Source: an uncultured bacterium (GTDB lineage: Bacteria; Pseudomonadota; Gammaproteobacteria; Burkholderiales; Burkholderiaceae_E). Taken from it: a stretch of DNA of 38,785 nt. Made by a program: the position numbers and the translations under genes. Below are positions 16,252 to 26,458 of this stretch, in pieces. Below the pieces are notes generated by a model that ran no database searches, was not told where the DNA came from, and was given only the letters and a program-made list of their open reading frames with translations. The DNA lies in NCBI GenBank assembly GCA_903934795.1, contig CAIZPE010000312.1, positions 1 through 38,785 on the forward strand. The letters run 5' to 3'. The first letter of the stretch is position 1, and each line of letters starts with the position of its first letter.

Positions 16252-17457
16252 GTGTCCGGAGAACTCGCCGGCAACGTGCTGCGCTTTGCGCGCGTGCTGC
16301 GCGCCGCCGGCATGCCGGTGGGCACCGACCGGGCCTTGCGCGCCGTGGCGGCCCTCGAGGTGGTGGGCGTGACGCGCCGCGACGATGTGCATGCCGCGAT
16401 GTCGGCCGTGATGCTCGACAGCCATGCCCAGCAGCCGGTCTTCGATGCCGCCTTCGACGCCTTCTGGCGCGATCCCCGCCTGCTGGAGCGGGTGCTGGCC
16501 AGTCGTCTGCCTCAGGCTGCAGAGCCCGCCGGGGCACCGGGGCCACGCGGCAACCGGCGGGTCGAGGAGGCACTGGCCGCGCAGTCGGATACCGGGCTGG
16601 CGCGCGAGCCTCAGGCCACCGAGACCCTGGCCGATGCCGCGCTCAGCCACTCGGCGCGCGAGCGCCTGCGCAGCACCGACTTCGAGGCGATGAGCGTGTC
16701 CGAGTTCGCACTGGCCGAGCAGCTTGCGCGCACCCTCGTCCTGCCCCTGCGCCCGGTGGTCAGCCGCCGCTTCGCGCCGGCGGCGCGCGGCCGCATCGAC
16801 CTGCGGGCCAGCCTGCGGGCCATGCCCCGCCAGCCCGACGCGCCCGCCCTCGCCCATCAGCGCCGTCGCCGACTGCCTCCGCCGGTGGTGATGCTGATCG
16901 ACATCTCCGGCTCGATGGAACGCTACGCCCGCGCGTTCCTGCACTTCGCCCACGGCATCACCCGCCGCCAGCGCAACACCCACACCTTCGTGTTCGGCAC
17001 CCGCCTCACCGACATCTCACGCTGCCTGCGACACCGCGACCCCGACGAGGCGCTCGCACTGGCCGGACGCGCCGCCAGCGACTGGCAGGGTGGAACGCGT
17101 ATCGCCAGCAGCCTCGCGGCCTTCAACCGGCAGTGGGCGCGCCGCGTGCTGACCCGCAACGCCTCGCTGCTGCTGGTCACCGATGGCCTTGACCGCGGCG
17201 ACGTCGGCGAACTCGATCGGGCCGCGGACACGCTCGCCCGCTGGGCGCGGGAAATCATCTGGCTCAACCCGCTCCTGCGGTACGATGGCTTCGAGCCGAA
17301 GGCGGCAGGCGTGCGTGCGTTGCTGCCGCACGTCAGCGCCATGGTCCCGGTTCACAATCTGCACAGCCTCGCGGACATCCGCCAGGCCATTGAACGGCAG
17401 CGCAGCGCCACCCCCGGCGCGGGCTACGGGCCCGCCCGTCGGCGCAGCGCCGCCTGA
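16252..17457 (+). CDS. coxE: VWA-domain protein CoxE
   Basis: This 401-residue protein starts at GTG, three bases after the coxD stop. The N-terminal half is helical and Arg/Ala-rich. The C-terminal half is a von Willebrand factor A domain with a complete MIDAS set: DISGSM (217-222), the Thr region GGTRIASSL, and VTDGLDRGD. Such proteins pair with MoxR ATPases as a chaperone couple. It has no signal peptide, so it is cytoplasmic. The close coupling to coxD and the following coxG supports a role in maturing a Mo/W hydroxylase. The last 20 residues are Arg/Ala-rich and probably disordered. Confidence 0.9.
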   Translation: MSGELAGNVLRFARVLRAAGMPVGTDRALRAVAALEVVGVTRRDDVHAAMSAVMLDSHAQQPVFDAAFDAFWRDPRLLERVLASRLPQAAEPAGAPGPRGNRRVEEALAAQSDTGLAREPQATETLADAALSHSARERLRSTDFEAMSVSEFALAEQLARTLVLPLRPVVSRRFAPAARGRIDLRASLRAMPRQPDAPALAHQRRRRLPPPVVMLIDISGSMERYARAFLHFAHGITRRQRNTHTFVFGTRLTDISRCLRHRDPDEALALAGRAASDWQGGTRIASSLAAFNRQWARRVLTRNASLLLVTDGLDRGDVGELDRAADTLARWAREIIWLNPLLRYDGFEPKAAGVRALLPHVSAMVPVHNLHSLADIRQAIERQRSATPGAGYGPARRRSAA

Positions 17458-17476
17458 CACCACAGGATCCGCATCC

Positions 17477-18136
17477 ATGAATCTCCAGGGAGAACGCCGC
17501 CTGCCCGCCAGCCCCGCGCAGGCATGGGCGGCACTGAACGACCCGCAGGCGCTCAAGGCCTGCATCACCGGCTGCGAGTCGCTCGAGCTCACCGGCCCCG
17601 ACGAATACTCGGTGGTGATGGCGGTGCGGGTGGGCCCGGTCAACGCCCGATTCAAGGGCCGGCTGCGGCTGCTCAACATCCAGCCCCTGCAGTCCTACAC
17701 CATCGAATTCGACGGGCAGGGCGGCGTGGCCGGCTTCGGCAAGGGCTCGGCCGATGTGGCCCTGTCGGCCGATGGCGATCAGACCCTGCTGCGCTACGGC
17801 GCCAAGGCGCAGGTGGGCGGCAAGATCGCGCAGATCGGCTCGCGTCTGGTCGATTCGGCCGCCGAGAAGGTCGCCGGCGAATTCTTCGCTGCCTTCGAGA
17901 AGTACCTCACCGAACAGGCCGCTGCCGCGGCGCCTGCGGGTGAAACCCCCGGCGCTGCGGCCGAGGGTGTGCCCGAGGGTGCGGCCACTGCCGCGCCGGC
18001 AGCCGGCATGCCGGCCGGCGGCGCCACCTCGGCGCCACCGACCCCGCCCCAGCCCGCAGGCGGCGGCTTGCCCTGGGGCTGGCTGGCCATCGGCGCCGCC
18101 GTGCTGGCCGCCGCGGTCTGGCTGCTGGCCCGCTGA
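17477..18136 (+). CDS. coxG: CoxG-family SRPBCC protein with C-terminal membrane anchor
   Basis: This 219-residue protein has an N-terminal START/SRPBCC domain (residues 1-150): GERRLPASPAQAWAALND, MAVRVGPVNARFKGRL, and the glycine-rich FDGQGGVAGFGKGSA typical of CoxG. A Pro/Ala/Gly linker of about 45 residues and a final membrane helix (WLAIGAAVLAAAVWLLA) follow. In carboxydotrophs CoxG recruits CO dehydrogenase to the cytoplasmic membrane, and recent work on the mycobacterial homologue links it to quinone delivery. A similar membrane tether for a hydroxylase is inferred here. The start has AGGATCC upstream; longer in-frame extensions overlap coxE. Confidence 0.9.
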   Translation: MNLQGERRLPASPAQAWAALNDPQALKACITGCESLELTGPDEYSVVMAVRVGPVNARFKGRLRLLNIQPLQSYTIEFDGQGGVAGFGKGSADVALSADGDQTLLRYGAKAQVGGKIAQIGSRLVDSAAEKVAGEFFAAFEKYLTEQAAAAAPAGETPGAAAEGVPEGAATAAPAAGMPAGGATSAPPTPPQPAGGGLPWGWLAIGAAVLAAAVWLLAR

Positions 18137-18162
18137 GCCGAACCCCGGCGAAGGAACACGAC

Positions 18163-19152
<990 letters not shown>

Positions 19153-19159
19153 CCCGTCA

Positions 19160-19179
19160 CCGGGGCGGCTGTGCCCCGG
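19160..19179. repeat. 7-bp perfect hairpin ahead of the ModE-like regulator
   Basis: CCGGGGC and GCCCCGG pair across a 6-base loop and end ten bases before the regulator's ATG. There is no T-run. It could reduce translation of the regulator relative to the upstream genes. Confidence 0.35.
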
Positions 19180-19189
19180 CTCGAACCGC

Positions 19190-20287
19190 ATGAGCCGCCA
19201 GGGCCCGGTTGTCCCGATCCGCCTCGAGTACACGCTGCAGGCGCCCAGCGACGGCCGCCTGCTCGGCAATCCCTTCATGCGGGTGCTGGGAAGCCTGCAC
19301 AGCCAGGGCTCGATCGCCGGTGCCGCCCGTGAGCTCGGCTGGTCCTATCGGCATCTCTGGGGCTATCTGAAGGCGCGCGAGGCCGAGCTCGGCAGACCGC
19401 TGATCCTCTGGGACAAGGGCCGCGCCGCGCGTCTGAGCGAGTTTGCCGAGAAGCTGCTCTGGGCCGAGACCCGGATCATGGGACGGCTGGCCGCGCCGAT
19501 CGAGAACCTGGCCACCGAGATCAGCCGCGAGCTCTCGCTCGCCTTCGACGACGGTGTGCCGATCGCCGGCTGCGCGGCCAGCCACGATCTGGCGCTGCCC
19601 GAGTTGCGACGCCTGTGCGGCGATGCCGGACTGATGCTCGACATCCGCTTCGAGGACAGCGTGGCCGCGCTGCAGTCACTGCGCCGCGGGCAGTGCCGTT
19701 TCGCCGGCATCCACCTGCCGCTCGGCGTCCCGGGCCTGGGCGGGCGCGGCTCGGCGATCCACCGCGCCTTCGGGTCACGGCTGCGCCCGGGACGCGAGAA
19801 GCTGATCCGGGTGTGCTCGCGCGAACAGGGGCTGATGCTTTCCCCCGGCAATCCGCTGGCAGTCACGGGGCTTGCCGACCTGGCGCGCCTGCGCTTCGTG
19901 AACCGTTCGCCGGGCACCGGTACCCGCGTCCTGCTCGATGACCTGCTCGCGCAGTCAGGGGTCGCACCCGCGCGGATCAGCGGGTATGAGGAGGTGGAGG
20001 CCAACCATCTGTCGGTGGCCATTGCCGTGGCCACCGGCGCGGCCGATGCCGGCTTCGGGCTGCGCGCGGCCGCGGCCCTGCGGGGCCTGGACTTCATCCC
20101 GATCGTGTCCGAGGCGTACTTCCTGGTGTGCGATCGGGCCGTGCTGGATTCGACGCCCGGCGAGCGCCTGCGCGCGGTGCTGGGCTCGGAGGCCTGGCGC
20201 GAGGCGCTCGCGGCGCTGCCGGGCTACAACGCCGACGAGGCGGGCAGCGTGGTGTCCTTGCGCCGCACCCTGCCCTGGCTGAGCTGA
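19190..20287 (+). CDS. ModE-like HTH regulator fused to a periplasmic-binding-protein-like sensor domain
   Basis: This 365-residue protein has an N-terminal winged helix-turn-helix of the ModE/LysR type: GSIAGAARELGWSYRHLWGYL at about residues 40-60, which resembles the ModE pattern of aligned GSI and SYKSAW. In place of the TOBE oxyanion domains of ModE, the remaining 240 residues resemble a type 2 binding-protein fold of the molybdate-binding-like group (COG1910-like). Features include RFVNRSPGTGTRVLLDDLL and AIAVATGAADAGFGLRAAA. I infer a cytoplasmic sensor of molybdate or tungstate controlling this locus. The likely targets are the flanking aor and cox-type promoters. The start is the first good ATG after the xdhC stop; the ribosome binding site is poor. 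Confidence 0.85.
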   Translation: MSRQGPVVPIRLEYTLQAPSDGRLLGNPFMRVLGSLHSQGSIAGAARELGWSYRHLWGYLKAREAELGRPLILWDKGRAARLSEFAEKLLWAETRIMGRLAAPIENLATEISRELSLAFDDGVPIAGCAASHDLALPELRRLCGDAGLMLDIRFEDSVAALQSLRRGQCRFAGIHLPLGVPGLGGRGSAIHRAFGSRLRPGREKLIRVCSREQGLMLSPGNPLAVTGLADLARLRFVNRSPGTGTRVLLDDLLAQSGVAPARISGYEEVEANHLSVAIAVATGAADAGFGLRAAAALRGLDFIPIVSEAYFLVCDRAVLDSTPGERLRAVLGSEAWREALAALPGYNADEAGSVVSLRRTLPWLS

Positions 20288-20307
20288 GCCGGGCAGCGCT
20301 CGAGCGA

Positions 20308-20323
20308 CCGGGGCCGCCCCCGG
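20308..20323. terminator. Short hairpin between convergent genes
   Basis: CCGGGG and CCCCGG pair across a 4-base loop in the 44-base gap between the regulator and apbC, which converge here. With no T-run on either side it is a weak candidate for a shared terminator. Confidence 0.3.
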
Positions 20324-20331
20324 CCGTGCCT

Positions 20332-21420
20332 TCAGGTGTTCTGCACCACGATGCTCGGAAACTTCGAGCTCATGTCACGCGACTTCTCGGCGATCTTGAC
20401 CGCCACGGTGCGCGCAATGGTGCGGTACTGCGCCGCGAGTGCGCCGTCGGGGTCGGCCACCACCGTGGGCTGACCGGCATCGGTCTGCTCGCGGATGCGG
20501 ATGTCGAGCGGCAGGCCGCCGAGATAGTCGACGCCATAGTCGGCGGCCATGCGCTCGCCACCGCCCTGACCGAAGATGTGCTCGCTGTGACCGCACTGCG
20601 AGCAGACATGGATGGCCATGTTCTCGACGATGCCCAGAATGGGCACGCCCACCTTCTCGAACATCTTCAGGCCCTTGCGGGCGTCGAGCAGGGCGATGTC
20701 CTGCGGGGTGGTGACGATCACCGCACCGGTCACCGGGATCTTCTGCGACAGGGTGAGGTGGATGTCGCCGGTACCCGGGGGCATGTCGACCACCAGGTAG
20801 TCGAGATCGCGCCAGTTGGTGTCGCGCAACAGCTGCTCGAGCGCCTGGGTGACCATCGGGCCGCGCCACACCATGGGCGTGTCGGTGTCGATCAGGAAGC
20901 CGATCGAACTGGCCTGGATGCCATGGCCCTCCATGGGCTCGAGCGTCTTGTTGTCACGGGTCTCGGGCCGGCCCGAAATGCCGAGCATGGTCGGCTGCGA
21001 GGGGCCGTAGATGTCGGCATCGAGCATGCCCACGGTGGCGCCCTCGGCGGCCAGCGCGAGTGCGAGGTTGACCGCGGTGGTGCTCTTGCCCACGCCGCCC
21101 TTGCCCGAGGCCACGGCGATGATGTTCTTCACGTTGGGCATGAGCTTCACGCCCCGCTGCACCGCGTGGGCGATGATGCGCTGGTAGACATTGGCGCTGA
21201 CATTGGCCACGCCGGGCAGCGTGCGCAGCGCCGCGATCACCTGGCGGCGGATGGGGTCGATCTGCGAGCGCGCGGGGTAGCCGAGCTCGACATCGACGCT
21301 TACCGAGTCGTCATCGATGCGGATGTTGCGCGCCGACTTGCTCGCGACGAGATCCTTGCCGGTGTTGGGGTCGACCACACCCGACAGCGCCGAGCGGACA
21401 TCGGCTTCGGAAACAGGCAT
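20332..21420 (-). CDS. apbC: Iron-sulfur cluster carrier protein ApbC (Mrp/NBP35-type ATPase)
   Basis: This 362-residue protein has an N-terminal MIP18/DUF59 domain (about 1-85, with VVDPNTGKDLV) and a P-loop ATPase with the deviant Walker A SGKGGVGKST at 105-114. GMLDADIYGPSQPTMLG, VVDMPPGTGDIHLTL and the cluster-binding pair CSQC in AIHVCSQCGH follow. Mrp/ApbC proteins transfer [4Fe-4S] clusters to target enzymes. The neighbouring AorA and Cox-type proteins need such clusters, but the apbC-metG pairing is a common housekeeping arrangement and probably unrelated. The start at 21420 has AGGAG upstream and the usual MPVSEADVRSAL beginning; the frame extends 22 codons further without support. 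Confidence 0.96.
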   Translation of the reverse strand: MPVSEADVRSALSGVVDPNTGKDLVASKSARNIRIDDDSVSVDVELGYPARSQIDPIRRQVIAALRTLPGVANVSANVYQRIIAHAVQRGVKLMPNVKNIIAVASGKGGVGKSTTAVNLALALAAEGATVGMLDADIYGPSQPTMLGISGRPETRDNKTLEPMEGHGIQASSIGFLIDTDTPMVWRGPMVTQALEQLLRDTNWRDLDYLVVDMPPGTGDIHLTLSQKIPVTGAVIVTTPQDIALLDARKGLKMFEKVGVPILGIVENMAIHVCSQCGHSEHIFGQGGGERMAADYGVDYLGGLPLDIRIREQTDAGQPTVVADPDGALAAQYRTIARTVAVKIAEKSRDMSSKFPSIVVQNT

Positions 21421-21479
21421 TCGGCACTCCTGGAGAAGCCCGCGGCCAGGGGGGCCGCGCGGCGGGCAAGCCGCGGAGT

Positions 21480-21499
21480 TTAGCAAGTCCGTTTGCTAA
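21480..21499. promoter_or_regulatory. Inverted repeat in the apbC-metG divergent promoter region
   Basis: TTAGCAA and TTGCTAA are separated by six bases within the 145-base gap between the two start codons. The right arm overlaps TAAGAT (21497-21502), a plausible metG -10. It is the only AT-rich spot in the gap, so it is probably the promoter core, and the symmetry may reflect an operator or back-to-back promoters. Confidence 0.4.
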
Positions 21500-21565
21500 G
21501 ATCGGGGCTTTCCCCCATCAGCTTCGGGCTGCCGCCGCATCGGCAGCGCCCGTCCGGAACCCGCC

Positions 21566-23707
21566 ATGGCCGCGCGCCGCCTGTTCGTCACCACCGCCCT
21601 GCCCTACGCCAACGGCTCGTTCCACATCGGCCACTTCATGGAGTACATCCAGGCCGACATCTGGGTGCGATTCCAGCGCATGCGCGGCCACGAGGTGCAC
21701 TTCGTGTGCGCCGACGATGCCCACGGTGCGCCGATCATGCTCAAGGCCCAGGCCGAAGGCATCGCGCCCGAGGCCCTGGTGGCACGCATCGCCGCCGAGC
21801 GGCCGCGCTACCTGCAGGGCTTCCTGATCTCCTTCGATCACTGGCACTCCACGCATTCCCCCGAGAACACCGAGCTGTCGCAGTCGATATACCGGGCCCT
21901 GAAGGCCAGCAGCCTGATCGACAGCCGCGAGATCGAGCAGTTCTACGATCCGGTCAAGGGCATGTTCCTGCCCGACCGCTACATCAAGGGCGAATGCCCG
22001 AAGTGCGGCGCGCTGGACCAGTACGGCGACGCCTGCGAGGCCTGCGGCGCGGTCTACTCGCCCACCGAGCTGCGCAACCCGCGCTCCACGCTGTCGGGCG
22101 CCACGCCGGTGCTGCGCAGCTCCGAACACTTCTTCTTCAGGCTGTCCGACCCGCGCTGCGTGGACTTCCTGCGCAACTGGACCCAGAGCGGCCGTCTGCA
22201 GCCCGAGGTGGCCAACAAGGCCCGCGAGTGGCTCGACGGCGAGCGCGGCCTGGGCGACTGGGACATCTCCCGCGACGAGCCCTACTTCGGCATCCCGATC
22301 CCCGACGCGCCGGGCAAGTACTTCTATGTCTGGCTCGACGCCCCGATCGGCTATCTGGCCAGCCTGAAGCACCACTTCGACAGCGGCGGCGCGGCCCGGC
22401 TCACGCCGCAGGGTTTCGAGGCCTTCCTGGCCGACCCCTCGGTGGAGCAGTACCACTTCATCGGCAAGGACATCATCTACTTCCACACGCTGTTCTGGCC
22501 GGCGATGCTGAAGTTCTCCGGCCGCAAGGTGCCCGACAACATCTTCGTGCACGGCTTCATCACCGTGAGCGGCGACAAGATGAGCAAGAGCCGCGGCACC
22601 GGCATCTCGCCGCTGCGCTACCTCGACATCGGCATGAACCCGGAATGGCTGCGCTACTACATCGCGGCCAAGCTCAATCCGCATGTCGAGGACATCGACT
22701 TCAACCCCGACGACTTCATCGCGCGGGTCAATGCCGACCTGGTCGGCAAATACGTGAATATCGCCAGCCGGGCCTCGAACTTCGTCACCCGCTTCTTCGA
22801 CGGTCACCTGGCCGATGTGTCCGCCATGCCCGCCTGGACCGAGCTCGATGCCGGGGCGGTGTCCGGCCAGATCGCGCAGTGCTACGAGGGTCGCGACTTC
22901 GGCCGCGCGCTGCGCCTGGCCATGGAGTTCGCCGACCGGATCAACCAGGCCTTCGATGCCGCCCGTCCCTGGGAACTGGCCAGGGATGACTCCCGGCGCG
23001 CCGAGCTGCAGGCGGTCTGCTCGCTGTGCCTGGCCGGCTTCCAGGCGCTGACCGTCTGGCTCAAGCCGGTGCTGCCGGCTCTGGCTGCACAGGCCGAGAC
23101 CTTCCTGGGCAGCGGTGCGCTGAGCTGGGACGATGCGCTGCGCGTGCCCACCGTGGTCGGCCGGTACCAGCACCTCACCACCCGGGTCGATCCGCGGCTG
23201 CTCGAGGCCCTGATCGCCCCCGAGGCGCCAGCGGCAGCCGACAGACCAGCGCCCGCCGGCGACAAGACTGCAGGCAAGTCCGCCGCCGTGAAGACCGCCT
23301 CTGGCAGCTCAGCCGCAGATGGCAAGGCCGCGACGCCCGGGGCCGCGGGCAATGCATCGGCCAACGGCCTGATCAGCATCGACGAATTCTCCCGCGTGGA
23401 CCTGCGGGTGGCCCGCATCGTGGCGGCCGAGACGGTCGAGGGCTCCGACAAGCTGCTGCGCCTCACCCTCGACTGCGGCGAGCCGCAGACTCGCACGGTG
23501 TTCTCCGGCATCCGCTCGGCCTACGCGCCCGAGCAACTGGTCGGCCGGCTCACCGTCATGGTGGCCAACCTGGCGCCCCGCAAGATGAAGTTCGGGGTGT
23601 CGCAGGGCATGGTCCTCGCCGCCGGCTGGGACGACCCCGCCCGCGGCGGCGGCATCCATCTGCTCGATCCGCAGGCCGGCGCCGAGCCGGGCATGCGGAT
23701 CCGCTGA
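21566..23707 (+). CDS. metG: Methionyl-tRNA synthetase
   Basis: This 713-residue enzyme charges tRNA-Met. It has the HIGH motif at 20-23 ([11 protein letters not shown]), a zinc knuckle ([18 protein letters not shown]), the KMSKS motif at 338-342, and an anticodon-binding helical domain. An Ala/Lys/Pro-rich linker (about residues 552-605) leads to a C-terminal EMAP-II/Trbp111-like tRNA-binding domain ([29 protein letters not shown]) that also drives dimerisation. The knuckle and the fused C-terminal domain match the E. coli-type long form. The start ATG has only a modest GGA upstream, but homology begins directly ([12 protein letters not shown]). Confidence 0.98.
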   Translation: MAARRLFVTTALPYANGSFHIGHFMEYIQADIWVRFQRMRGHEVHFVCADDAHGAPIMLKAQAEGIAPEALVARIAAERPRYLQGFLISFDHWHSTHSPENTELSQSIYRALKASSLIDSREIEQFYDPVKGMFLPDRYIKGECPKCGALDQYGDACEACGAVYSPTELRNPRSTLSGATPVLRSSEHFFFRLSDPRCVDFLRNWTQSGRLQPEVANKAREWLDGERGLGDWDISRDEPYFGIPIPDAPGKYFYVWLDAPIGYLASLKHHFDSGGAARLTPQGFEAFLADPSVEQYHFIGKDIIYFHTLFWPAMLKFSGRKVPDNIFVHGFITVSGDKMSKSRGTGISPLRYLDIGMNPEWLRYYIAAKLNPHVEDIDFNPDDFIARVNADLVGKYVNIASRASNFVTRFFDGHLADVSAMPAWTELDAGAVSGQIAQCYEGRDFGRALRLAMEFADRINQAFDAARPWELARDDSRRAELQAVCSLCLAGFQALTVWLKPVLPALAAQAETFLGSGALSWDDALRVPTVVGRYQHLTTRVDPRLLEALIAPEAPAAADRPAPAGDKTAGKSAAVKTASGSSAADGKAATPGAAGNASANGLISIDEFSRVDLRVARIVAAETVEGSDKLLRLTLDCGEPQTRTVFSGIRSAYAPEQLVGRLTVMVANLAPRKMKFGVSQGMVLAAGWDDPARGGGIHLLDPQAGAEPGMRIR

Positions 23708-23725
23708 AGGCATGAGGCGCGCCCG

Positions 23726-25402
23726 ATGAGACTGGCGCGCTTCAGGCCGCGGCTGATCGACAGCCTGCAGCACTACAAGCGGCAGGACCTCACCGCCGAC
23801 CTCTCGGCGGGTCTCACGGTGGGTGTGGTGGCGCTGCCGCTGGCCATGGCCTTCGGCATCGCCAGCGGGGTCAAGCCCGAGGCCGGCATCTTCACCGCCA
23901 TCGTCGCCGGCTTCCTGATCTCGGCCCTGGGCGGCTCGCGGGTGCAGATCGGCGGGCCGGCCGGCGCCTTCGTCGCGCTGCTCTATGGGATCGTCGAGCG
24001 TCATGGCGTATCGGGGCTTCTGCTGGCCACCATGGGTGCGGGCGTGCTGCTCTTCCTGATGGGCGCGCTGCGCATGGGCGGCATGATCCGGTTCATCCCG
24101 CTGCCGATCATCATCGGCTTCACCAACGGCATCGCGGTCATCATCGCCCTCCAGCAGGTCAAGGACTTCCTCGGGCTGGCCATCCCGCGCATGCCGGCGC
24201 ACTTCTTCGGCCAGCTCGATGCCATTGCCAGCCAGATCCGTACCATCAACCCGGCCGCCGTCGCCATGGGGCTGGCGGCGCTGGTGCTGATCGCCCTGTG
24301 GCCCAAGTCCTATCACCCCAACGCAGCGCGCTGGCGGCGCTGGATGGCGGCCGTGCCCGGCACGGTGGTGGTGCTGGTGCTGGGCACCGCGCTGGTGGCC
24401 ATCACCGGTCTGCCCGTGGAGACCGTGGGCAGCCGGTTCGGCGGCATCCCGCGCGAGCTGCCCGCGCTGGCGCTGCCGGTCTTCGCGTGGGACACCGTGC
24501 GCAGCCTGGCCGGTCCGGTGATGTCGATCGCGCTGCTCGGCGCGATCGAGTCGCTGCTGTGCGCTCGGGTGGCTGACGGCATGATCGATGACCGTCACGA
24601 CCCCAACCAGGAACTCATGGCGCAGGGCATCGCCAACCTGGTCAGCCCGCTGGTGGGCGGCATCGCCGCCACCGGGACCATCGCCCGCACCGTCACCAAT
24701 GTGCGCAGCGGCGCGCGCTCGCCGGTGGCCGGCATGGTGCACGCACTTTGCCTGCTGCTGATCGTCCTGCTGGCTGCGCCGCTCGCGCATCACCTGCCCA
24801 TGGCGGTGCTCGCGGCCATCCTGCTCTTCGTCGCCTTCAACATGGGCGACTGGCAGGCCTTCCGGCGGCTGCGGCAGTTCAGCCTGAACTACCGCATCGT
24901 GCTCGTCTGCACCTTCCTGCTCACGGTGATCTTCGACCTGACCGTGGCGATCGAGGTCGGACTGGTGCTGGCCAGCCTGTTCTTCATCTATCGCATCTCC
25001 TCGCTCACCCGGCTCGAGCCGGTGCGCCTGCCCGCTGACCTGGGCCAGCTCCCCGACGGCCGACGGGTGCGGGCCTACCGGCTCTTCGGGTCGCTCTTCT
25101 TCGGTACGGCAACCCGCATCGAGCAACTCGCCGACCCGGCCGGCCCGCCCGGCGAGATCGTGGTGCTCGACCTGCATCAGCTGATCAGCATGGACACCAC
25201 CGGCCTCGAGGCGCTGCAGGGGCTGCTGCGCGCGCTGCGTCGTCGGGGCGGCCGACTGATCCTGGCCGAAGCCACCGAGCAGCCGCTGTCCCTGATCCGG
25301 CGGGCCGGTCTGCTCGATGAGCTCGGTCGCGAGAACCTGTTCGCCGATCTCGAGTCGGCCCTGGAGGCCGCACGCCGGACCCCATCCCCCGAGCTGGCGT
25401 AA
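23726..25402 (+). CDS. SulP-family anion transporter with STAS domain
   Basis: This 558-residue inner-membrane protein has about a dozen hydrophobic segments (residues 25-420) and the SulP signatures GVVALPLAMAFGIASGV, GGPAGAFVALLYG and GFTNGIAVIIALQQ. A C-terminal cytoplasmic STAS domain (about 440-555) has the VLDLHQLISMDTTGLEAL core. SulP proteins carry sulfate, bicarbonate or related anions, often with Na+ or H+. The pore segments resemble the BicA/DauA group, but the substrate cannot be assigned. It starts 18 bases after metG. It lies a few kilobases from the Mo/W-enzyme island, but nothing in the sequence marks it as an oxyanion supplier for that island. Confidence 0.9.
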   Translation: MRLARFRPRLIDSLQHYKRQDLTADLSAGLTVGVVALPLAMAFGIASGVKPEAGIFTAIVAGFLISALGGSRVQIGGPAGAFVALLYGIVERHGVSGLLLATMGAGVLLFLMGALRMGGMIRFIPLPIIIGFTNGIAVIIALQQVKDFLGLAIPRMPAHFFGQLDAIASQIRTINPAAVAMGLAALVLIALWPKSYHPNAARWRRWMAAVPGTVVVLVLGTALVAITGLPVETVGSRFGGIPRELPALALPVFAWDTVRSLAGPVMSIALLGAIESLLCARVADGMIDDRHDPNQELMAQGIANLVSPLVGGIAATGTIARTVTNVRSGARSPVAGMVHALCLLLIVLLAAPLAHHLPMAVLAAILLFVAFNMGDWQAFRRLRQFSLNYRIVLVCTFLLTVIFDLTVAIEVGLVLASLFFIYRISSLTRLEPVRLPADLGQLPDGRRVRAYRLFGSLFFGTATRIEQLADPAGPPGEIVVLDLHQLISMDTTGLEALQGLLRALRRRGGRLILAEATEQPLSLIRRAGLLDELGRENLFADLESALEAARRTPSPELA

Positions 25403-25405
25403 AAT
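25400..25405 (+). promoter_or_regulatory. Candidate -10 box before the DUF3460 gene
   Basis: TAAAAT, a five-of-six match to the -10 consensus, overlaps the end of the transporter gene 20 bases before the DUF3460 ATG. No good -35 is visible. A promoter here would separate the DUF3460-scpA unit from the upstream transporter. Confidence 0.35.
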
Positions 25406-25424
25406 CCGGCATCTGGAGCGCACC

Positions 25425-25613
25425 ATGGCCATCTACCAATCCGACATCACCCGTTTCCTGCAGCAGCTCAAGCAGGACAAGCCCCACCTCGAGGAAGAGC
25501 AGCGCAAGGGCCGGGCCATCTGGTGGGACCGCCCCCAGGATCTCGACACCTCCACCCGTGACCAGGCATCGCGGGTGCGCCAGCAGGCCTACGTCTACCA
25601 GACCCGGGGATGA
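25425..25613 (+). CDS. DUF3460 family small protein
   Basis: This 62-residue protein of unknown function is recognisable by the pattern YQSDITRFLQQLKQDKP followed by LEEEQRKGRAIWWD, seen across betaproteobacteria. It is charged, with a helix-forming N-terminal half and no signal peptide or metal motif. Its stop overlaps the scpA start (ATGA), a translational coupling that suggests a link to the ScpA chromosome-condensation function; no such function is proven. The ribosome binding site is GGAG. Confidence 0.88.
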   Translation: MAIYQSDITRFLQQLKQDKPHLEEEQRKGRAIWWDRPQDLDTSTRDQASRVRQQAYVYQTRG

Positions 25614-26440
25614 CCCAGCCCGCCGGCGATGCCCTGCAGGCGCCGGACGACCAGCTCGAGCTGAAGGTGCTGGCCCGGCTCTACGGCGAGCCGGTGCTGC
25701 AGCTGCCGCTCGATCTGTACATTCCGCCCGATGCGCTCGAGGTCATCCTCGAGTCCTTCGAGGGCCCGCTCGACCTGCTGCTCTACCTCATCCGCAAGCA
25801 GAACTTCAACATCCTCGACATCCCCATGGCCGAGGTCACGCGCCAGTACCTCACCTATGTGGAGCAGCTGCGCGAGCACAACCTCGAGCTGGCGGCCGAG
25901 TACCTGCTGATGGCCGCCATGCTGATCGACATCAAGTCGCGCATGCTGCTGCCGGTGCGCAAGGCCGATACCGGCGAGGAGGTGGAAGACCCCCGCGCCG
26001 AGCTCGCCCGGCGGCTGCTCGAGTACGAGCGCATCAAGCACGGCGCCCAGCAGATCGACCAGCTGCCACAGATCGGCCGCGACTTCCTCGCCGCGCGGGT
26101 GCTGCTCGACCAGACCGTGAGCGTGCAGCTGCCCGACGTCCAGCTGCCCGACCTGCACAGCGCCTGGGCCGATGTGCTGCGCCGCGCCCGGCTCACCCAG
26201 CATCACCGCATCAGCCGCGAGGAGCTCTCGGTACGCGAGTTCATGACCACGGTGCTGCGCGCCCTGCAGCACCGCCGATTCGCCGAGTTCCAGGAGCTCT
26301 TCGAGCAGGGGCGCGGCGTGCCGGTGGCGGTGGTCACCTTCATCGCGCTGCTGGAACTCGCCCGCGAGTCGCTGGTCGAGATCACCCAGGCCGAGGCCTA
26401 CGCGCCCATCTACGTGCGCCTGGCCTACCGGCCGAGCTGA
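25610..26440 (+). CDS. scpA: Segregation and condensation protein A
   Basis: This 276-residue kleisin bridges the SMC dimer and recruits ScpB for chromosome condensation and segregation. The N-terminal SMC-binding part holds FEGPLDLLLYLIRKQNFNIL and AAEYLLMAAMLIDIKSRMLL. The C-terminal winged helix (about 205-275) holds VTFIALLELARE and ITQAEAYAPIYV. The first 30 residues are a variable extension. It overlaps the DUF3460 stop by four bases. scpB is not in the window. Confidence 0.95.
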   Translation: MTQPAGDALQAPDDQLELKVLARLYGEPVLQLPLDLYIPPDALEVILESFEGPLDLLLYLIRKQNFNILDIPMAEVTRQYLTYVEQLREHNLELAAEYLLMAAMLIDIKSRMLLPVRKADTGEEVEDPRAELARRLLEYERIKHGAQQIDQLPQIGRDFLAARVLLDQTVSVQLPDVQLPDLHSAWADVLRRARLTQHHRISREELSVREFMTTVLRALQHRRFAEFQELFEQGRGVPVAVVTFIALLELARESLVEITQAEAYAPIYVRLAYRPS

Positions 26441-26458
26441 GCAGACGCACCGGCTCCG

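Noticed and set aside
23309-25432. 707-residue frame antisense to the SulP gene
   Set aside because: Composition rich in Q, H, R and D typical of reversed membrane-protein codons. The sense frame has clear SulP and STAS motifs.
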